Assembly (NCBI GenBank): GCA_900769035.1
Contig: CAAGFD010000061.1
Span: 1-19,990, forward strand
Source: Bacteroidales bacterium
Lineage (GTDB): Bacteria > Bacteroidota > Bacteroidia > Bacteroidales > Paludibacteraceae
Length of the DNA stretch: 19,990 bases
Reading direction: 5' to 3'
A program made the position numbers and the translations under genes. Below are positions 1 through 9,514 of the stretch, piece by piece. The notes under the pieces are model-generated. The model was not told where the DNA came from, made no database searches, and saw nothing but the letters and a program-made list of their open reading frames with translations. Positions within the stretch are counted from its first letter, which is position 1, and each line of letters begins with the position of its first letter.

Positions 1-3000
1 AAGTCAAAGAAAGTAAAAAAATAGCATTCTCTTTCAACTCCAACAATTCAGCCACTTTCGACTTTGACCAACAGCTACTTAAGCTCAACTACAACGGCAA
101 TGAAGACGAAATAATTAAATCTATCGACGTTGGTAACGTCAGTCTCCCACTCAATTCCACTCTTATAAAAGGAAGCAGTGCCCTTTTCGGTTTAAAAACG
201 GAACTGCAATTCGGCAAACTCAACATAGTAGCCGTAGTATCTCAGCAACAGAGCGAAACACAGCATGTTAACTCGCAAGGCGGAGCTCAACTGATGGATT
301 TTGAGGTAGATATCGACAATTACGACGAAAACCGCCACTTCTTCCTCGCACACTTTTTCCGAGATAATTACGACAAAAACATGCAGAAATTACCTTATAT
401 CACTTCCGGAGTAACCATTACCCGATGCGAAGTATGGGTAACTAATAAGAGAGGTAATTTCGACCAAGCACGTAATATTGTGGCTTTCATGGACTTGGGA
501 GAGCAGTGCCGCATTGATAACAATCACTGGAACCCCCTCTCCACCGTTCAACCGGACAATAGCAGTAACAACCTTTACGATGAAGTTAAAGACCTTGGTA
601 TTAGGGATATACAAAACTGCAATTCCATTCTCGACAACGCCTATAACATGTACGGCATCCTCGGAGGTGAAGACTACGAAAAAATTGAGAGTGCCCGCCG
701 CTTGGAGCCGAGCGAATATACCCTTAACACCCAACTCGGTTACATCTCGCTACGCACTGCACTAAACAGCGACGAAGTGCTTGCAGTAGCATACGAATAC
801 ACCTACAACGGTAAAACTTATCAAGTAGGTGAATTTTCTACCGACGGTATCAATGCACCTAATGCCCTGATACTAAAGCTCCTCAAAGGTACGGCAACAT
901 CACCACAAACGGCATTGTGGGATTTGATGATGAAAAACATTTACTACCTTGGAGGCAACCAAATACAACAAGAAAAATTCAAACTCAACATACAATACAA
1001 GAACGATTCAAGCGGTGTATACGTAAATTATATTAACGAAGGCCCTATCAAAAATCAATTGCTCATTAGAGTAATGAACCTCGACCGCTTGGATTCGAGA
1101 AACGAACAATCGCCAGACGGAAAATTCGATTTTGTAGAAAATTACACCATCTACTCTTCGTCTGGACGACTAATCTTCCCGGTAGTAGAGCCTTTCGGAT
1201 CACATTTACGTAAGATGCTGAACAACGAAGCCCTTGCTGATAAATATTGCTATGATGCACTCTACGACAGCACGAAAATAGCTGCACAAGAGATGACGGA
1301 AAAGAACAAATTCCGCATAGCCGGTGAATATCAAGCAAGTAGTGGCAACGTGATACGCCTCAATGCTATGAACGTACCAAGAGGATCGGTAGTAGTGACA
1401 GCAGGCGGACAGACCCTTATGGAGAACGTGGATTACACCGTGGATTACACAATGGGAACGGTGACTATACTCAACCAATCGATACTCGCATCTGGCAATA
1501 ATATTGACGTGCAACTTGAAAGTCAAAGCATGTTCAACTTACAAAGAAAAACGCTTGTGGGCACGCACGTGGAATATGCATTTACAAAGGATTTCACAGT
1601 AGGAGCTACCCTGATGCACCTAAGCGAAATGCCGTTAGTAACCAAGACACAAATGGGTAGTGAGCCGATAGCCAATACGTTATGGGGAATGAATGCAGCA
1701 TACCGAAATGATGCCCCTTGGCTGACAAAAGCCATTGACGCAATACCGGGTATCAATGCCACCGCACCATCGAATATCGCCATCAATGCAGAATTTGCAC
1801 AAATGATACCGGGGCATAGAAAGATTCGTAATAACCCGGGCTACGCATATCTCGATGATTTTGAAAGTGCAGAAACAACTATCGACCTCAGATATCCTTA
1901 TTATTGGCATTTAGCTTCCACACCTTACGACCCGTCGGCAGGGGCATTATTCCCGGAAGCAAGTCTCGTCAACAACATAGAATATGGCTACAACCGAGCC
2001 ATTTTCAACTGGTATTCAATAGACAACACCGTATTTAACCGCGATGGCAGCCAGATGCCAACCCACTTACGAAAAGATAAAAACGCATGGAGTAGTCACC
2101 TCACCCGTGAAGTACGTGAACAGGAACTATTCCCTAACCGCGACCAGATATTAGGCGAATCGGCATACCTTACAACTCTCAACTTGAGTTTCTACCCTAA
2201 CGAACGCGGACCATATAACCTCGACTTAAATGTAGACCCTGCAACAGGTAACCTCTTGAACCCGGAAAAACGTTGGGGCGGTATGATGCGTAAATTGGAA
2301 ACAACCGATTTTGAGACTGCAAATATCGAGTATATAGAATTCTGGATGATGGACCCGTTCGTCTACGACTCACTGAATCGCCACTCAGGGGGTGACCTCT
2401 ATATTAACTTCGGAGATATAAGTGAAGATGTGCTACGCGACGGAAAAAAATTCTTCGAGAACGGAATGCCTGCAAATGGCGACACCACATTGACAGAGAC
2501 CACCGTGTGGGGTAGAGTGCCGAAACAACAATCCACAGTACTTGCTTTTGACGGATCACTCGAAAGCCGACAAAACCAAGATGTAGGTCTTAACGGACTT
2601 TCCACTGAAAGCGAAAAGAAATTCTACACATATTATAATTTCACCAACCAACTGAGAAACAAACTTACACCGGCAGCCATACAAGCAATGGAAGATGACC
2701 CATTCTCGGCACTTAACGACCCGGCAAGCGACAATTACCACCACTATAGAGGTAGCGATTACGACAATGTAGAGATGGGAATCTTGGAGCGTTACAAACG
2801 ATATAACAACACCGAAGGAAACTCTCCGGCATCGGACATCAGCGAAGAGAACTACTCTACATCTGCCACTACAGTACCTGATGCAGAAGATATTAACAAA
2901 GACAACACCCTTAACGAATACGAAAAATACTTCCAATACAGAATATCTATTCGCCACGACGATATGGAGCCGGGCAAAAACAACATCGTAGATAAAGTAC

Positions 3001-6000
3001 GCACCTCGGTGACATTGGCAAACGGACAAATAAGTGAAGTAGATTGGTACCTTTTTAAAATACCTATCCGCGACTACGAAAAGCGAGTTGGTGCAATACG
3101 AGACTTCAAGAGTATCCGCTTTATGAGGATATTTATGACAGGATTTAAAGAGACTACACACTTGAGATTCGGAACGTTGGAACTCGTAAGAGGCGATTGG
3201 CGCGGATATAAGAAAGACTTATACCCGATAGATATGCCACCAACCACCACTGCATCTATCGACGTATCGTCCGTCAACATAGAAGAAAACTCTAATAAAG
3301 AGCCTGTTAACTATGTATTACCACCGGGAGTAACCCGTCAAACCGACCCAAATCAAACGCAGATAACACAGCAAAACGAGCAAGCATTACTGATGAAAGT
3401 ACTCAACTTGGCACCAGGTGATGCAAGAGCCGTGTACAAAAATATCACTTACGATATGCGTATGTACAAGCACTTGCAGATGTTTGTTCACGCCGAACAG
3501 ATTATAGGTGACGACAGCGACCTTAACGACTATGAAACCACTGTATTCATGCGTATCGGTAGCGACCATACGATGAACTATTACGAGTACGAAATACCTC
3601 TAAAACTCACACCTGCAGGGCATTATACAACAGCAGAAAGAGCACAAGTGTGGCCGGAAGAAAATATGTTCGACTTCGACCTTGAGCGACTGACATCGGC
3701 AAAAAACAACCGTAACAAACGCATTAGAGGCACAGGCGAATCTATGAGCGTGCCATATTACGAGTACGACGAAACGAATAAGAAAAACAAGATTACCGTT
3801 GTAGGAAACCCGAATTTGGGCGAGATACGCACAATAATGATTGGAGTGCGTAACCAATCACGCGTAAGCAAAAACGTGGAAGTATGGGTTAACGAACTTC
3901 GCCTCAGCGACTTCGACGAGTCGAGCGGATGGGGAGCAATGGCAAATATGGCAATAAATCTATCGGATGTTGGAGCTGTTAATATTGCAGGTCGATATGA
4001 AACAGCCGGATTCGGAGGTATTGAAGAGACACTACAACAACGCCGACTCGATAACCTCGGACAATTTAACATCTCGGCACAATTTGATTTCGGACGATTC
4101 TTCCCGGAAAAGGCGGCAGTAAGAATACCTGTATATTACAGCTACGGACTCGAAAACTCCAAACCGAAATACAACCCGCTCGATGAAGACGTATTACTCA
4201 CCGATGCACTCACTAACCTTGAAACACAAGCAGATAAAGACTCTTTACTCGACATGGCAGTGACGAAAAACATCACCGAGAGTTTTAACATCACGAATAT
4301 GAAAGTGGATATCAAGAGTAAGACACCAAAAATTTGGGACCCATCGAACTTCTCGGCATCATTTGCCTATACAAAGAACCAACTACTTGACCCTGAAACC
4401 GACCGAGATTTTGCCAAGAGTTATATAGCACAATTCCACTATAACTTCAGTACGTCACCAAGAGGATGGGAGCCATTCAAAGACAATAAGAAGGTTAAAG
4501 TCAAATTACTGAAAGAGTTTGCATTGCGCTACGAGCCAACAATGCTTGCTATGAGTATCAACCTCAATAGGCAATATGCCGAGACGCAACTACGCGACTT
4601 GACGGGAGCCATGATAGTAGACAATTACGACCCTACAAACTCTCTCTTCTCATTCTCGAAAGACTTTACTTGGAGCAGGAATATGGATTTGAAGTACGAC
4701 ATGACGAAGAATTTGAAATTCTCGCTCACCACAGCTACAAATTCACGCTACGACGAAACCAAATTCAAGCCTGTAAACCGCAAATTCTTCCCGGACGAAT
4801 ACGAAGAGTGGAAAGATACCATACGAAGGAGCGTTGCCGGAGGAGGACGACCACTCGACTATCAACAGACATTCACGGCATCGTGGGATGTACCTATCAA
4901 CAAGATACCGTACTTGGAATTCCTCACTCTAAAAGGGCAATATAATGCCACTTACACATGGGCAACGGGAGTAACTTACGACGGCGATGCATCTATGGGA
5001 AATACCATTACCAATCTCGCACAATGGCAAGTAGACGGACAAGCTAATTTCGAGACCTTCTACAATAAATTCCCGTACCTTAAAAAAGTAAATCAACGCT
5101 TTAGCGGACGTAAACGCACACGCAGAGGCAAATTTACACCACGCACCTACAGCCAAGAATTCAACCTCACCGACACAGCCGACGTCGTTATCAAGCACCG
5201 ACTGAATAGCGACAAGATGTCGATAAGTTTTGTTGATGCCGACAGTGCAACTCTAAAATTACGCTACAAGAAGAGCGACAAAAACACCATTATCGTAAAA
5301 GGCAACAAAAACATAGAAAAGGTAAGGGTAAATATAGAGACTATCGACCCGAATACGGAGACGGCAGGCGAGCTTGCTGCAGCAAGCATCACACGCTTCT
5401 TTATGTTGATAAGAAGGCTGCAAGTAGCTTATAAAGAGAGCAGTACGGTAACGATACCGGGCTTCGAATATGGAGGCAGATTCTTTGGTCAAAGCATGCA
5501 CGAGAAGATGATGACACCGGGACTCGACTTCTCGTTCGGAGTACCGCAAGAGAGCTATCTCGAAAAAGCGATGCAAAACGGATGGCTCGTGATGAACGAC
5601 TCGATAGTAAACCCTGCCCTGACAGGTAAAACTACCGATTTCGACGCACGCCTCAATCTGGAACCGGCAGCAGGACTGAAGATTGAAGTAAACGTAAAAC
5701 ATATGCGTAGCAATCAATCGTCGATACAATACCAGTACGACGGTATGCCGACAACGTACAGCGGTAATTTCAGGATGACCTATTGCGCATTGGGAACCAT
5801 GTTCCAAGGACATGGAAAGATAGACGACAACTACAAGAGTGCCGCATTTGAGCAGATGCTCGAAAACAGAGCCGTGATAGCACAACGCCTGCAAGAGAAA
5901 TATACCGGAGCACACTACCCTACCACCGGATTTATGGAAGGATCTGCATTAGCCGGAGCACAATACAAAGCAGAGAATGGAACCTACAATATGAACTCTG

Positions 6001-6800
6001 CCGACGTAATAATACCGGCATTCCTCGCAGCATATACCGGAAGGAGCCCGAATAAGATATCTACAAATATATTCCCGGGACTGCTGAGTATGTTACCAAA
6101 CTGGAAAGTAACTTACGACGGACTTGGAAAAATAAAAGGAGTAGATAAATATTTCCGCTCGATAACAATCAACCACGCCTATCAATGCACATATAATATA
6201 GGGTCGTACAGCTCGTACTCCAATTATGCGGAAACGGAAGACGGCTTCGGATTCGTACGCGATATAACAACCGGAAATCCTATACCTTCATCGCCTTACG
6301 ACATAGCATCGGTAAGTATCACGGAAAATTTATCACCACTCATTGCAGTAGACGTAGCAATGAAAAACTCACTTACCGCAAAATTGGAATTCCGCAAACA
6401 GAGAGTACTCACTCTTAATATCGCATCAAACCAATTGCTCGAAGCCACTAATAACGAATGGGTAGTAGGAGTAGGTTACGTACTGAAAGATTTTGATATG
6501 ATATTAAAATTGAAAGGCAACAAAACAAAGAAAGTGAAGAACGACCTCACGCTACGACTCGACTTCTCATTCAAAGATATCTCAACGCTTCTTAGAAAAT
6601 TAGATGCACCGGAAGAGACACAAGCCACATCCGGTAATAAAACGGTAACAATAAAGTTCGCGGCAGATTATGTATTCAGTAGCAAGCTGAACTTCAAGCT
6701 CTTTGCCGATTATCAATCGAACTCACCATATATCACTACCTCCTACCCGATGAGCAATCTCAACATAGGAGTAAGTGTAAAATTCATGCTAACACAATAA
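1..6800 (+). CDS. sprA: SprA/Sov, outer-membrane translocon of the type IX secretion system (5' partial)
   Basis: SprA (Sov in Porphyromonas) is the giant outer-membrane beta-barrel through which T9SS cargo leaves the cell. The reading frame is open from base 3, so the ATG at 294 is internal; 2265 residues are visible and the true start lies upstream. Family hallmarks I recognise are the LKTELQFGKL and NSQGGAQ stretch just before base 294, the VDYTVDYTMGTVTIL segment near 1430-1470, the block PGYAYLDDFESAE at 1836-1874, and the NYVLPPGVTRQ / QQNEQALLMKVLNL region near 3310-3415. The C-terminal part is rich in alternating beta strands and ends in an aromatic/hydrophobic strand (GVSVKFMLTQ), as expected of an outer-membrane barrel. 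The visible length approaches the usual SprA size of roughly 2400-2500 residues, so only the N-terminus is missing. No frameshift or internal stop is seen. clpP begins 11 bp downstream. Confidence 0.95.
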   Translation, partial: VKESKKIAFSFNSNNSATFDFDQQLLKLNYNGNEDEIIKSIDVGNVSLPLNSTLIKGSSALFGLKTELQFGKLNIVAVVSQQQSETQHVNSQGGAQLMDFEVDIDNYDENRHFFLAHFFRDNYDKNMQKLPYITSGVTITRCEVWVTNKRGNFDQARNIVAFMDLGEQCRIDNNHWNPLSTVQPDNSSNNLYDEVKDLGIRDIQNCNSILDNAYNMYGILGGEDYEKIESARRLEPSEYTLNTQLGYISLRTALNSDEVLAVAYEYTYNGKTYQVGEFSTDGINAPNALILKLLKGTATSPQTALWDLMMKNIYYLGGNQIQQEKFKLNIQYKNDSSGVYVNYINEGPIKNQLLIRVMNLDRLDSRNEQSPDGKFDFVENYTIYSSSGRLIFPVVEPFGSHLRKMLNNEALADKYCYDALYDSTKIAAQEMTEKNKFRIAGEYQASSGNVIRLNAMNVPRGSVVVTAGGQTLMENVDYTVDYTMGTVTILNQSILASGNNIDVQLESQSMFNLQRKTLVGTHVEYAFTKDFTVGATLMHLSEMPLVTKTQMGSEPIANTLWGMNAAYRNDAPWLTKAIDAIPGINATAPSNIAINAEFAQMIPGHRKIRNNPGYAYLDDFESAETTIDLRYPYYWHLASTPYDPSAGALFPEASLVNNIEYGYNRAIFNWYSIDNTVFNRDGSQMPTHLRKDKNAWSSHLTREVREQELFPNRDQILGESAYLTTLNLSFYPNERGPYNLDLNVDPATGNLLNPEKRWGGMMRKLETTDFETANIEYIEFWMMDPFVYDSLNRHSGGDLYINFGDISEDVLRDGKKFFENGMPANGDTTLTETTVWGRVPKQQSTVLAFDGSLESRQNQDVGLNGLSTESEKKFYTYYNFTNQLRNKLTPAAIQAMEDDPFSALNDPASDNYHHYRGSDYDNVEMGILERYKRYNNTEGNSPASDISEENYSTSATTVPDAEDINKDNTLNEYEKYFQYRISIRHDDMEPGKNNIVDKVRTSVTLANGQISEVDWYLFKIPIRDYEKRVGAIRDFKSIRFMRIFMTGFKETTHLRFGTLELVRGDWRGYKKDLYPIDMPPTTTASIDVSSVNIEENSNKEPVNYVLPPGVTRQTDPNQTQITQQNEQALLMKVLNLAPGDARAVYKNITYDMRMYKHLQMFVHAEQIIGDDSDLNDYETTVFMRIGSDHTMNYYEYEIPLKLTPAGHYTTAERAQVWPEENMFDFDLERLTSAKNNRNKRIRGTGESMSVPYYEYDETNKKNKITVVGNPNLGEIRTIMIGVRNQSRVSKNVEVWVNELRLSDFDESSGWGAMANMAINLSDVGAVNIAGRYETAGFGGIEETLQQRRLDNLGQFNISAQFDFGRFFPEKAAVRIPVYYSYGLENSKPKYNPLDEDVLLTDALTNLETQADKDSLLDMAVTKNITESFNITNMKVDIKSKTPKIWDPSNFSASFAYTKNQLLDPETDRDFAKSYIAQFHYNFSTSPRGWEPFKDNKKVKVKLLKEFALRYEPTMLAMSINLNRQYAETQLRDLTGAMIVDNYDPTNSLFSFSKDFTWSRNMDLKYDMTKNLKFSLTTATNSRYDETKFKPVNRKFFPDEYEEWKDTIRRSVAGGGRPLDYQQTFTASWDVPINKIPYLEFLTLKGQYNATYTWATGVTYDGDASMGNTITNLAQWQVDGQANFETFYNKFPYLKKVNQRFSGRKRTRRGKFTPRTYSQEFNLTDTADVVIKHRLNSDKMSISFVDADSATLKLRYKKSDKNTIIVKGNKNIEKVRVNIETIDPNTETAGELAAASITRFFMLIRRLQVAYKESSTVTIPGFEYGGRFFGQSMHEKMMTPGLDFSFGVPQESYLEKAMQNGWLVMNDSIVNPALTGKTTDFDARLNLEPAAGLKIEVNVKHMRSNQSSIQYQYDGMPTTYSGNFRMTYCALGTMFQGHGKIDDNYKSAAFEQMLENRAVIAQRLQEKYTGAHYPTTGFMEGSALAGAQYKAENGTYNMNSADVIIPAFLAAYTGRSPNKISTNIFPGLLSMLPNWKVTYDGLGKIKGVDKYFRSITINHAYQCTYNIGSYSSYSNYAETEDGFGFVRDITTGNPIPSSPYDIASVSITENLSPLIAVDVAMKNSLTAKLEFRKQRVLTLNIASNQLLEATNNEWVVGVGYVLKDFDMILKLKGNKTKKVKNDLTLRLDFSFKDISTLLRKLDAPEETQATSGNKTVTIKFAADYVFSSKLNFKLFADYQSNSPYITTSYPMSNLNIGVSVKFMLTQ

Positions 6801-6811
6801 AACACAACAAT

Positions 6812-7483
6812 ATGAAAGAGAACGAATTCAAGAAATTTGCCACCAAACATTTAAATATGAATGGTAACGCTCTTGACAAGTACATGAGCATAAGCAACAG
6901 TTACATCTCACCATCTATATTGGAAGAGAGACAACTGAACGTAACCCAGATGGACGTATTTTCAAGATTGATGATGGATAGAATAATTTTTCTGGGCACT
7001 GAGGTAGACGACTATGTTGCCAATGTAATACAAGCACAATTACTCTTTCTCGACACATCAGACCCCGGAAAAGACATCTCTCTGTATATCAACTCCCCGG
7101 GAGGATCGGTATATGCAGGACTCGGCATATACGATACGATGCAATTCATCAACTCCGACGTAGCCACGATATGTACAGGGATGGCGGCATCTATGGCTGC
7201 TGTGCTCCTTGTAGCCGGAGAAAAAGGGAAACGCTCGGCATTAAAACACTCCAGAGTAATGATACACCAACCGATGGGTGGAATGCGCGGACAAGCCTCT
7301 GATATGGAGATTAATTACAAACAAATTATGATTCTTCGCGACGAACTGTACCAAATCATTTCCGACCATAGCGGACAACCATTCGACAAGATAATGAAGG
7401 ACTCCGACCGCGACTATTGGATGACATCGGCAGAAGCCAAAGAATACGGTATGATAGACCAAATACTCATTAAAGAAAAATAA
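6812..7483 (+). CDS. clpP: ATP-dependent Clp protease proteolytic subunit ClpP
   Basis: This is the serine peptidase of the ClpXP complex, a tetradecameric barrel that degrades substrates unfolded by ClpX in the cytoplasm. The 223-residue protein shows the full catalytic triad: Ser127 in GMAASMAA, His152 in MIHQPMGG and Asp201 in SDRDYWMT. The oxyanion and handle region (INSPGGSV, residues 94-100) is intact. The roughly 45-residue N-terminal lead before the conserved EERQLNVTQ / FSRLMMDRIIFLG core is longer than in E. coli but typical of Bacteroidales ClpP. The ATG follows the sprA stop by 11 bp, and clpX starts 3 bp after the clpP stop, so ClpP and ClpX are surely co-expressed and sprA may share the transcript. 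Trigger factor, the common upstream neighbour of clpP, is not present here. Confidence 0.98.
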   Translation: MKENEFKKFATKHLNMNGNALDKYMSISNSYISPSILEERQLNVTQMDVFSRLMMDRIIFLGTEVDDYVANVIQAQLLFLDTSDPGKDISLYINSPGGSVYAGLGIYDTMQFINSDVATICTGMAASMAAVLLVAGEKGKRSALKHSRVMIHQPMGGMRGQASDMEINYKQIMILRDELYQIISDHSGQPFDKIMKDSDRDYWMTSAEAKEYGMIDQILIKEK

Positions 7484-7486
7484 AGC

Positions 7487-8725
7487 ATGGGTAAAAAAAG
7501 CGAAATACACTGCAGTTTTTGTGGCAGTCCGGCAAGTACGGCAGGCATGATGATATCCGGCATGAACTGCTATATCTGTGAGAATTGCGTAAGATTAGCA
7601 AGCGAAATTTACGACAATAACAAGAAAGAGAATAAAGCTGCAAACGACAAATTTGAGTTGGACATCAACACATTACCGAAGCCGAAAGAGCTGAAAGAGT
7701 TTCTCGACAACTACGTAATCGGACAAGACGCTGCCAAGAAATATCTATCGGTGGCAGTATATAACCACTACAAAAGAATATTACAAAAAGATAAAGACGA
7801 CGTAGAAATAGAGAAGTCGAACATCATTCTTGTAGGGCGCACGGGAACGGGTAAGACTTTGCTTGCCAAGACGATAGCAAAGAAGCTTCAAGTACCCTTT
7901 GCAATAGTAGATGCCACCGTACTCACCGAAGCCGGATATGTAGGCGAAGATATAGAATCGATATTGACGCGACTGCTACAAGCATGCGATTACGACGTGA
8001 AAGCCGCCGAGAAAGGAATTGTATTTATCGATGAAATAGACAAGATAGCCCGCAAAGGAGACAATCCATCGATAACACGCGACGTAAGCGGAGAAGGAGT
8101 ACAACAAGGATTACTAAAGCTACTGGAAGGCTCGATAGTAAACGTACCGCCAAACGGAGGACGCAAGCATCCGGAGCAAAAGATGATAGCAGTGAATACG
8201 CAGAACATCCTCTTCGTATGCGGAGGAGCCTTTGACGGAATCGAGCGAAAAATAGCACAGCGACTCAACACTCATGTAGTAGGCTTTAACGCATTGAACG
8301 AGCGAAACGATGTAGACCGCGACAATATGCTTCAATATATTGCTCCGCAAGACCTTAAAGCATTCGGATTAATACCTGAGATAATAGGCAGGTTACCAAT
8401 ATTGACCTACCTGAACCCGCTCGATAGAGACGCACTACGCAGAATACTCACCGAACCGAAAAACTCCATCATCAAGCAATATATCAAACTCTTTGCAATG
8501 GACGGAGTAACACTGACAATCAAACCGGAAGTGCTGGACTTTATAGTAGATAAAGCGGTAGAATTCAAACTTGGAGCGAGAGGATTAAGGGCGATAGCAG
8601 AGAGTATAATGATAGATGCGATGTACGAAATACCATCTACCGAGCAAAAAGAGTTAGTCATCGACAAAGCCTATGCCGAAAACAAGCTCAAGCATGCAAC
8701 ATTAAATCTTCATTTAGAAGATTGA
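7487..8725 (+). CDS. clpX: ATP-dependent Clp protease ATP-binding subunit ClpX
   Basis: This is the AAA+ unfoldase that feeds tagged proteins to ClpP. The 412-residue protein is full length. The N-terminal zinc-binding domain has C9-x2-C12 and C31-x2-C34, with an extra Cys28. Walker A is GRTGTGKT (117-124), with Arg at the position where Pro is common. The substrate-gripping pore loop GYVGED is at 150-155, Walker B VFIDEID at 179-185, the RKH loop at 226-228, the ClpP-docking tripeptide as VGF (265-267) in place of IGF, and the sensor-2 motif GARGLR at 363-368. The ATG at 7487 gives a start directly before the zinc domain and only 3 bp after clpP, which fits translational coupling. No clear terminator is visible between its stop and the rpsP promoter. 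Confidence 0.98.
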   Translation: MGKKSEIHCSFCGSPASTAGMMISGMNCYICENCVRLASEIYDNNKKENKAANDKFELDINTLPKPKELKEFLDNYVIGQDAAKKYLSVAVYNHYKRILQKDKDDVEIEKSNIILVGRTGTGKTLLAKTIAKKLQVPFAIVDATVLTEAGYVGEDIESILTRLLQACDYDVKAAEKGIVFIDEIDKIARKGDNPSITRDVSGEGVQQGLLKLLEGSIVNVPPNGGRKHPEQKMIAVNTQNILFVCGGAFDGIERKIAQRLNTHVVGFNALNERNDVDRDNMLQYIAPQDLKAFGLIPEIIGRLPILTYLNPLDRDALRRILTEPKNSIIKQYIKLFAMDGVTLTIKPEVLDFIVDKAVEFKLGARGLRAIAESIMIDAMYEIPSTEQKELVIDKAYAENKLKHATLNLHLED

Positions 8726-8761
8726 CAGAGAGCAATTTTATAGCATTTTATAAGAAAAGGT

Positions 8762-8792
8762 TTTGCCATATAAAAAAAAAGCCGTAACTTTG
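8762..8792 (+). promoter_or_regulatory. Bacteroidota-type promoter of rpsP
   Basis: TTTG at 8762-8765 and TAACTTTG at 8785-8792 are separated by 19 bp. This matches the primary-sigma consensus of Bacteroidetes (TTTG, 19-21 bp, TAnnTTTG). An A-tract lies in the spacer. Transcription would start around 8797-8801, about 50 bases before the rpsP ATG, so rpsP can be transcribed independently of clpX. Confidence 0.75.
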
Positions 8793-8796
8793 CACC

Positions 8797-8813
8797 GCCT
8801 TTCGAGTAAAGGC
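8797..8813 (+). other. Small hairpin at the predicted 5' end of the rpsP mRNA
   Basis: GCCTTT (8797-8802) and AAAGGC (8808-8813) can form a 6-bp stem with a 5-base loop CGAGT. It sits exactly where the transcript from the promoter above should begin. It could stabilise the mRNA 5' end or take part in control of S16 synthesis; it could also be chance. It resembles no riboswitch or known ribosomal-protein leader that I recognise. Confidence 0.3.
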
Positions 8814-8848
8814 AATTTAGGTTAATAATTAAATAATAAATTCAACTA

Positions 8849-9409
8849 ATGGCAACTAAAATCAGATTGCAAAGACACGGTCACAAAGGATATGCCTATT
8901 ATCACATTGTGATTGCTGACTCAAGAGCACCACGTGATGGTCGCTTTATCGAAAGAATCGGTTCTTATAACCCAAACATGAATCCTGCAGCTATCGACTT
9001 AAATTTCGAAAGAGCAATGCATTGGATTATGGTAGGAGCACAACCAACCGATACAGTTCGTAACATACTCTCTAAAGAAGGTGTATTGATGAAGAAACAC
9101 CTTTTAGGCGGAGTACAAAAAGGAGCTTTCACAGAAGCAGAAGCAGAGAAACGCTTTGAAACATGGAAAGCAAACAAAGCAAAAGCAATTGATGCAGTAC
9201 GCGTAGCAGAAGCATCAAAGAAAGAAGAAAACAAAAAAGTACGCCTTGAGGCTGAAAAAGCTATCAATAAAGCAAAAGCAGAGGAGTTGGCTAAGAAAAG
9301 AGCAGAAGCTCTTAAAGCCCAAGAAGAAGCTGCCAGAGCTGCTGCTGAAGAAGCTGCCGCTGCCGCTAACGAAGCTGCAGAAGGTACAACAGAAAATGCT
9401 GCTGAATAA
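8849..9409 (+). CDS. rpsP: 30S ribosomal protein S16
   Basis: S16 is a primary component of the small ribosomal subunit and helps early 16S rRNA folding. The N-terminus MATKIRLQRHGHKGYAYY and the following VIADSRAPRDGRFIERIGSY stretch are diagnostic. The conserved core ends at roughly residue 85-115. The remainder, to 186 residues, is a low-complexity Lys/Glu/Ala tail (many AEA and AAAEEAA steps) that is probably helical; such an extension is normal for S16 of Bacteroidota and is absent from the short E. coli protein. The ATG at 8849 lies about 50 bases after the predicted transcription start and has an A/T-rich leader without a Shine-Dalgarno sequence. The gene looks monocistronic, bounded by its own promoter and a terminator, unlike the rpsP-rimM-trmD-rplS operon of proteobacteria. 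Confidence 0.97.
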   Translation: MATKIRLQRHGHKGYAYYHIVIADSRAPRDGRFIERIGSYNPNMNPAAIDLNFERAMHWIMVGAQPTDTVRNILSKEGVLMKKHLLGGVQKGAFTEAEAEKRFETWKANKAKAIDAVRVAEASKKEENKKVRLEAEKAINKAKAEELAKKRAEALKAQEEAARAAAEEAAAAANEAAEGTTENAAE

Positions 9410-9443
9410 TTTTCTTCAAAATTATTGCTTGAAAAACAGATAT

Positions 9444-9476
9444 AAAAGCCCGAAAGCGAAATTTTTCGGGCTTTTT
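9444..9476 (+). terminator. Rho-independent terminator after rpsP
   Basis: AAAAGCCCGAAA (9444-9455) pairs perfectly over 12 bp with TTTCGGGCTTTT (9464-9475) around an 8-base loop, and a T run follows. It lies 35 bp past the rpsP stop and separates the core genes from the glycan locus. Confidence 0.87.
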
Positions 9477-9514
9477 ATGTTTAATAACAAACCCATTAAC
9501 TCACTCATTAACAA

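Noticed and set aside
1428..1451. 12-bp near-perfect tandem duplication in sprA giving VDYTVDYT
   Set aside because: The VDYTVDY motif is a normal conserved piece of SprA, so the DNA repeat reflects protein sequence rather than a mobile or variable repeat.
2556..5915. Long minus-strand open frames inside sprA (for example 2556-3161 and 5259-5915)
   Set aside because: They are antisense shadows of a clearly coding gene, rich in Cys, Val and Tyr with no recognisable domains or starts of their own.
8797..8848. rpsP leader considered as a riboswitch
   Set aside because: The leader is about 50 bases with a single short stem, too small and simple for any known riboswitch class.
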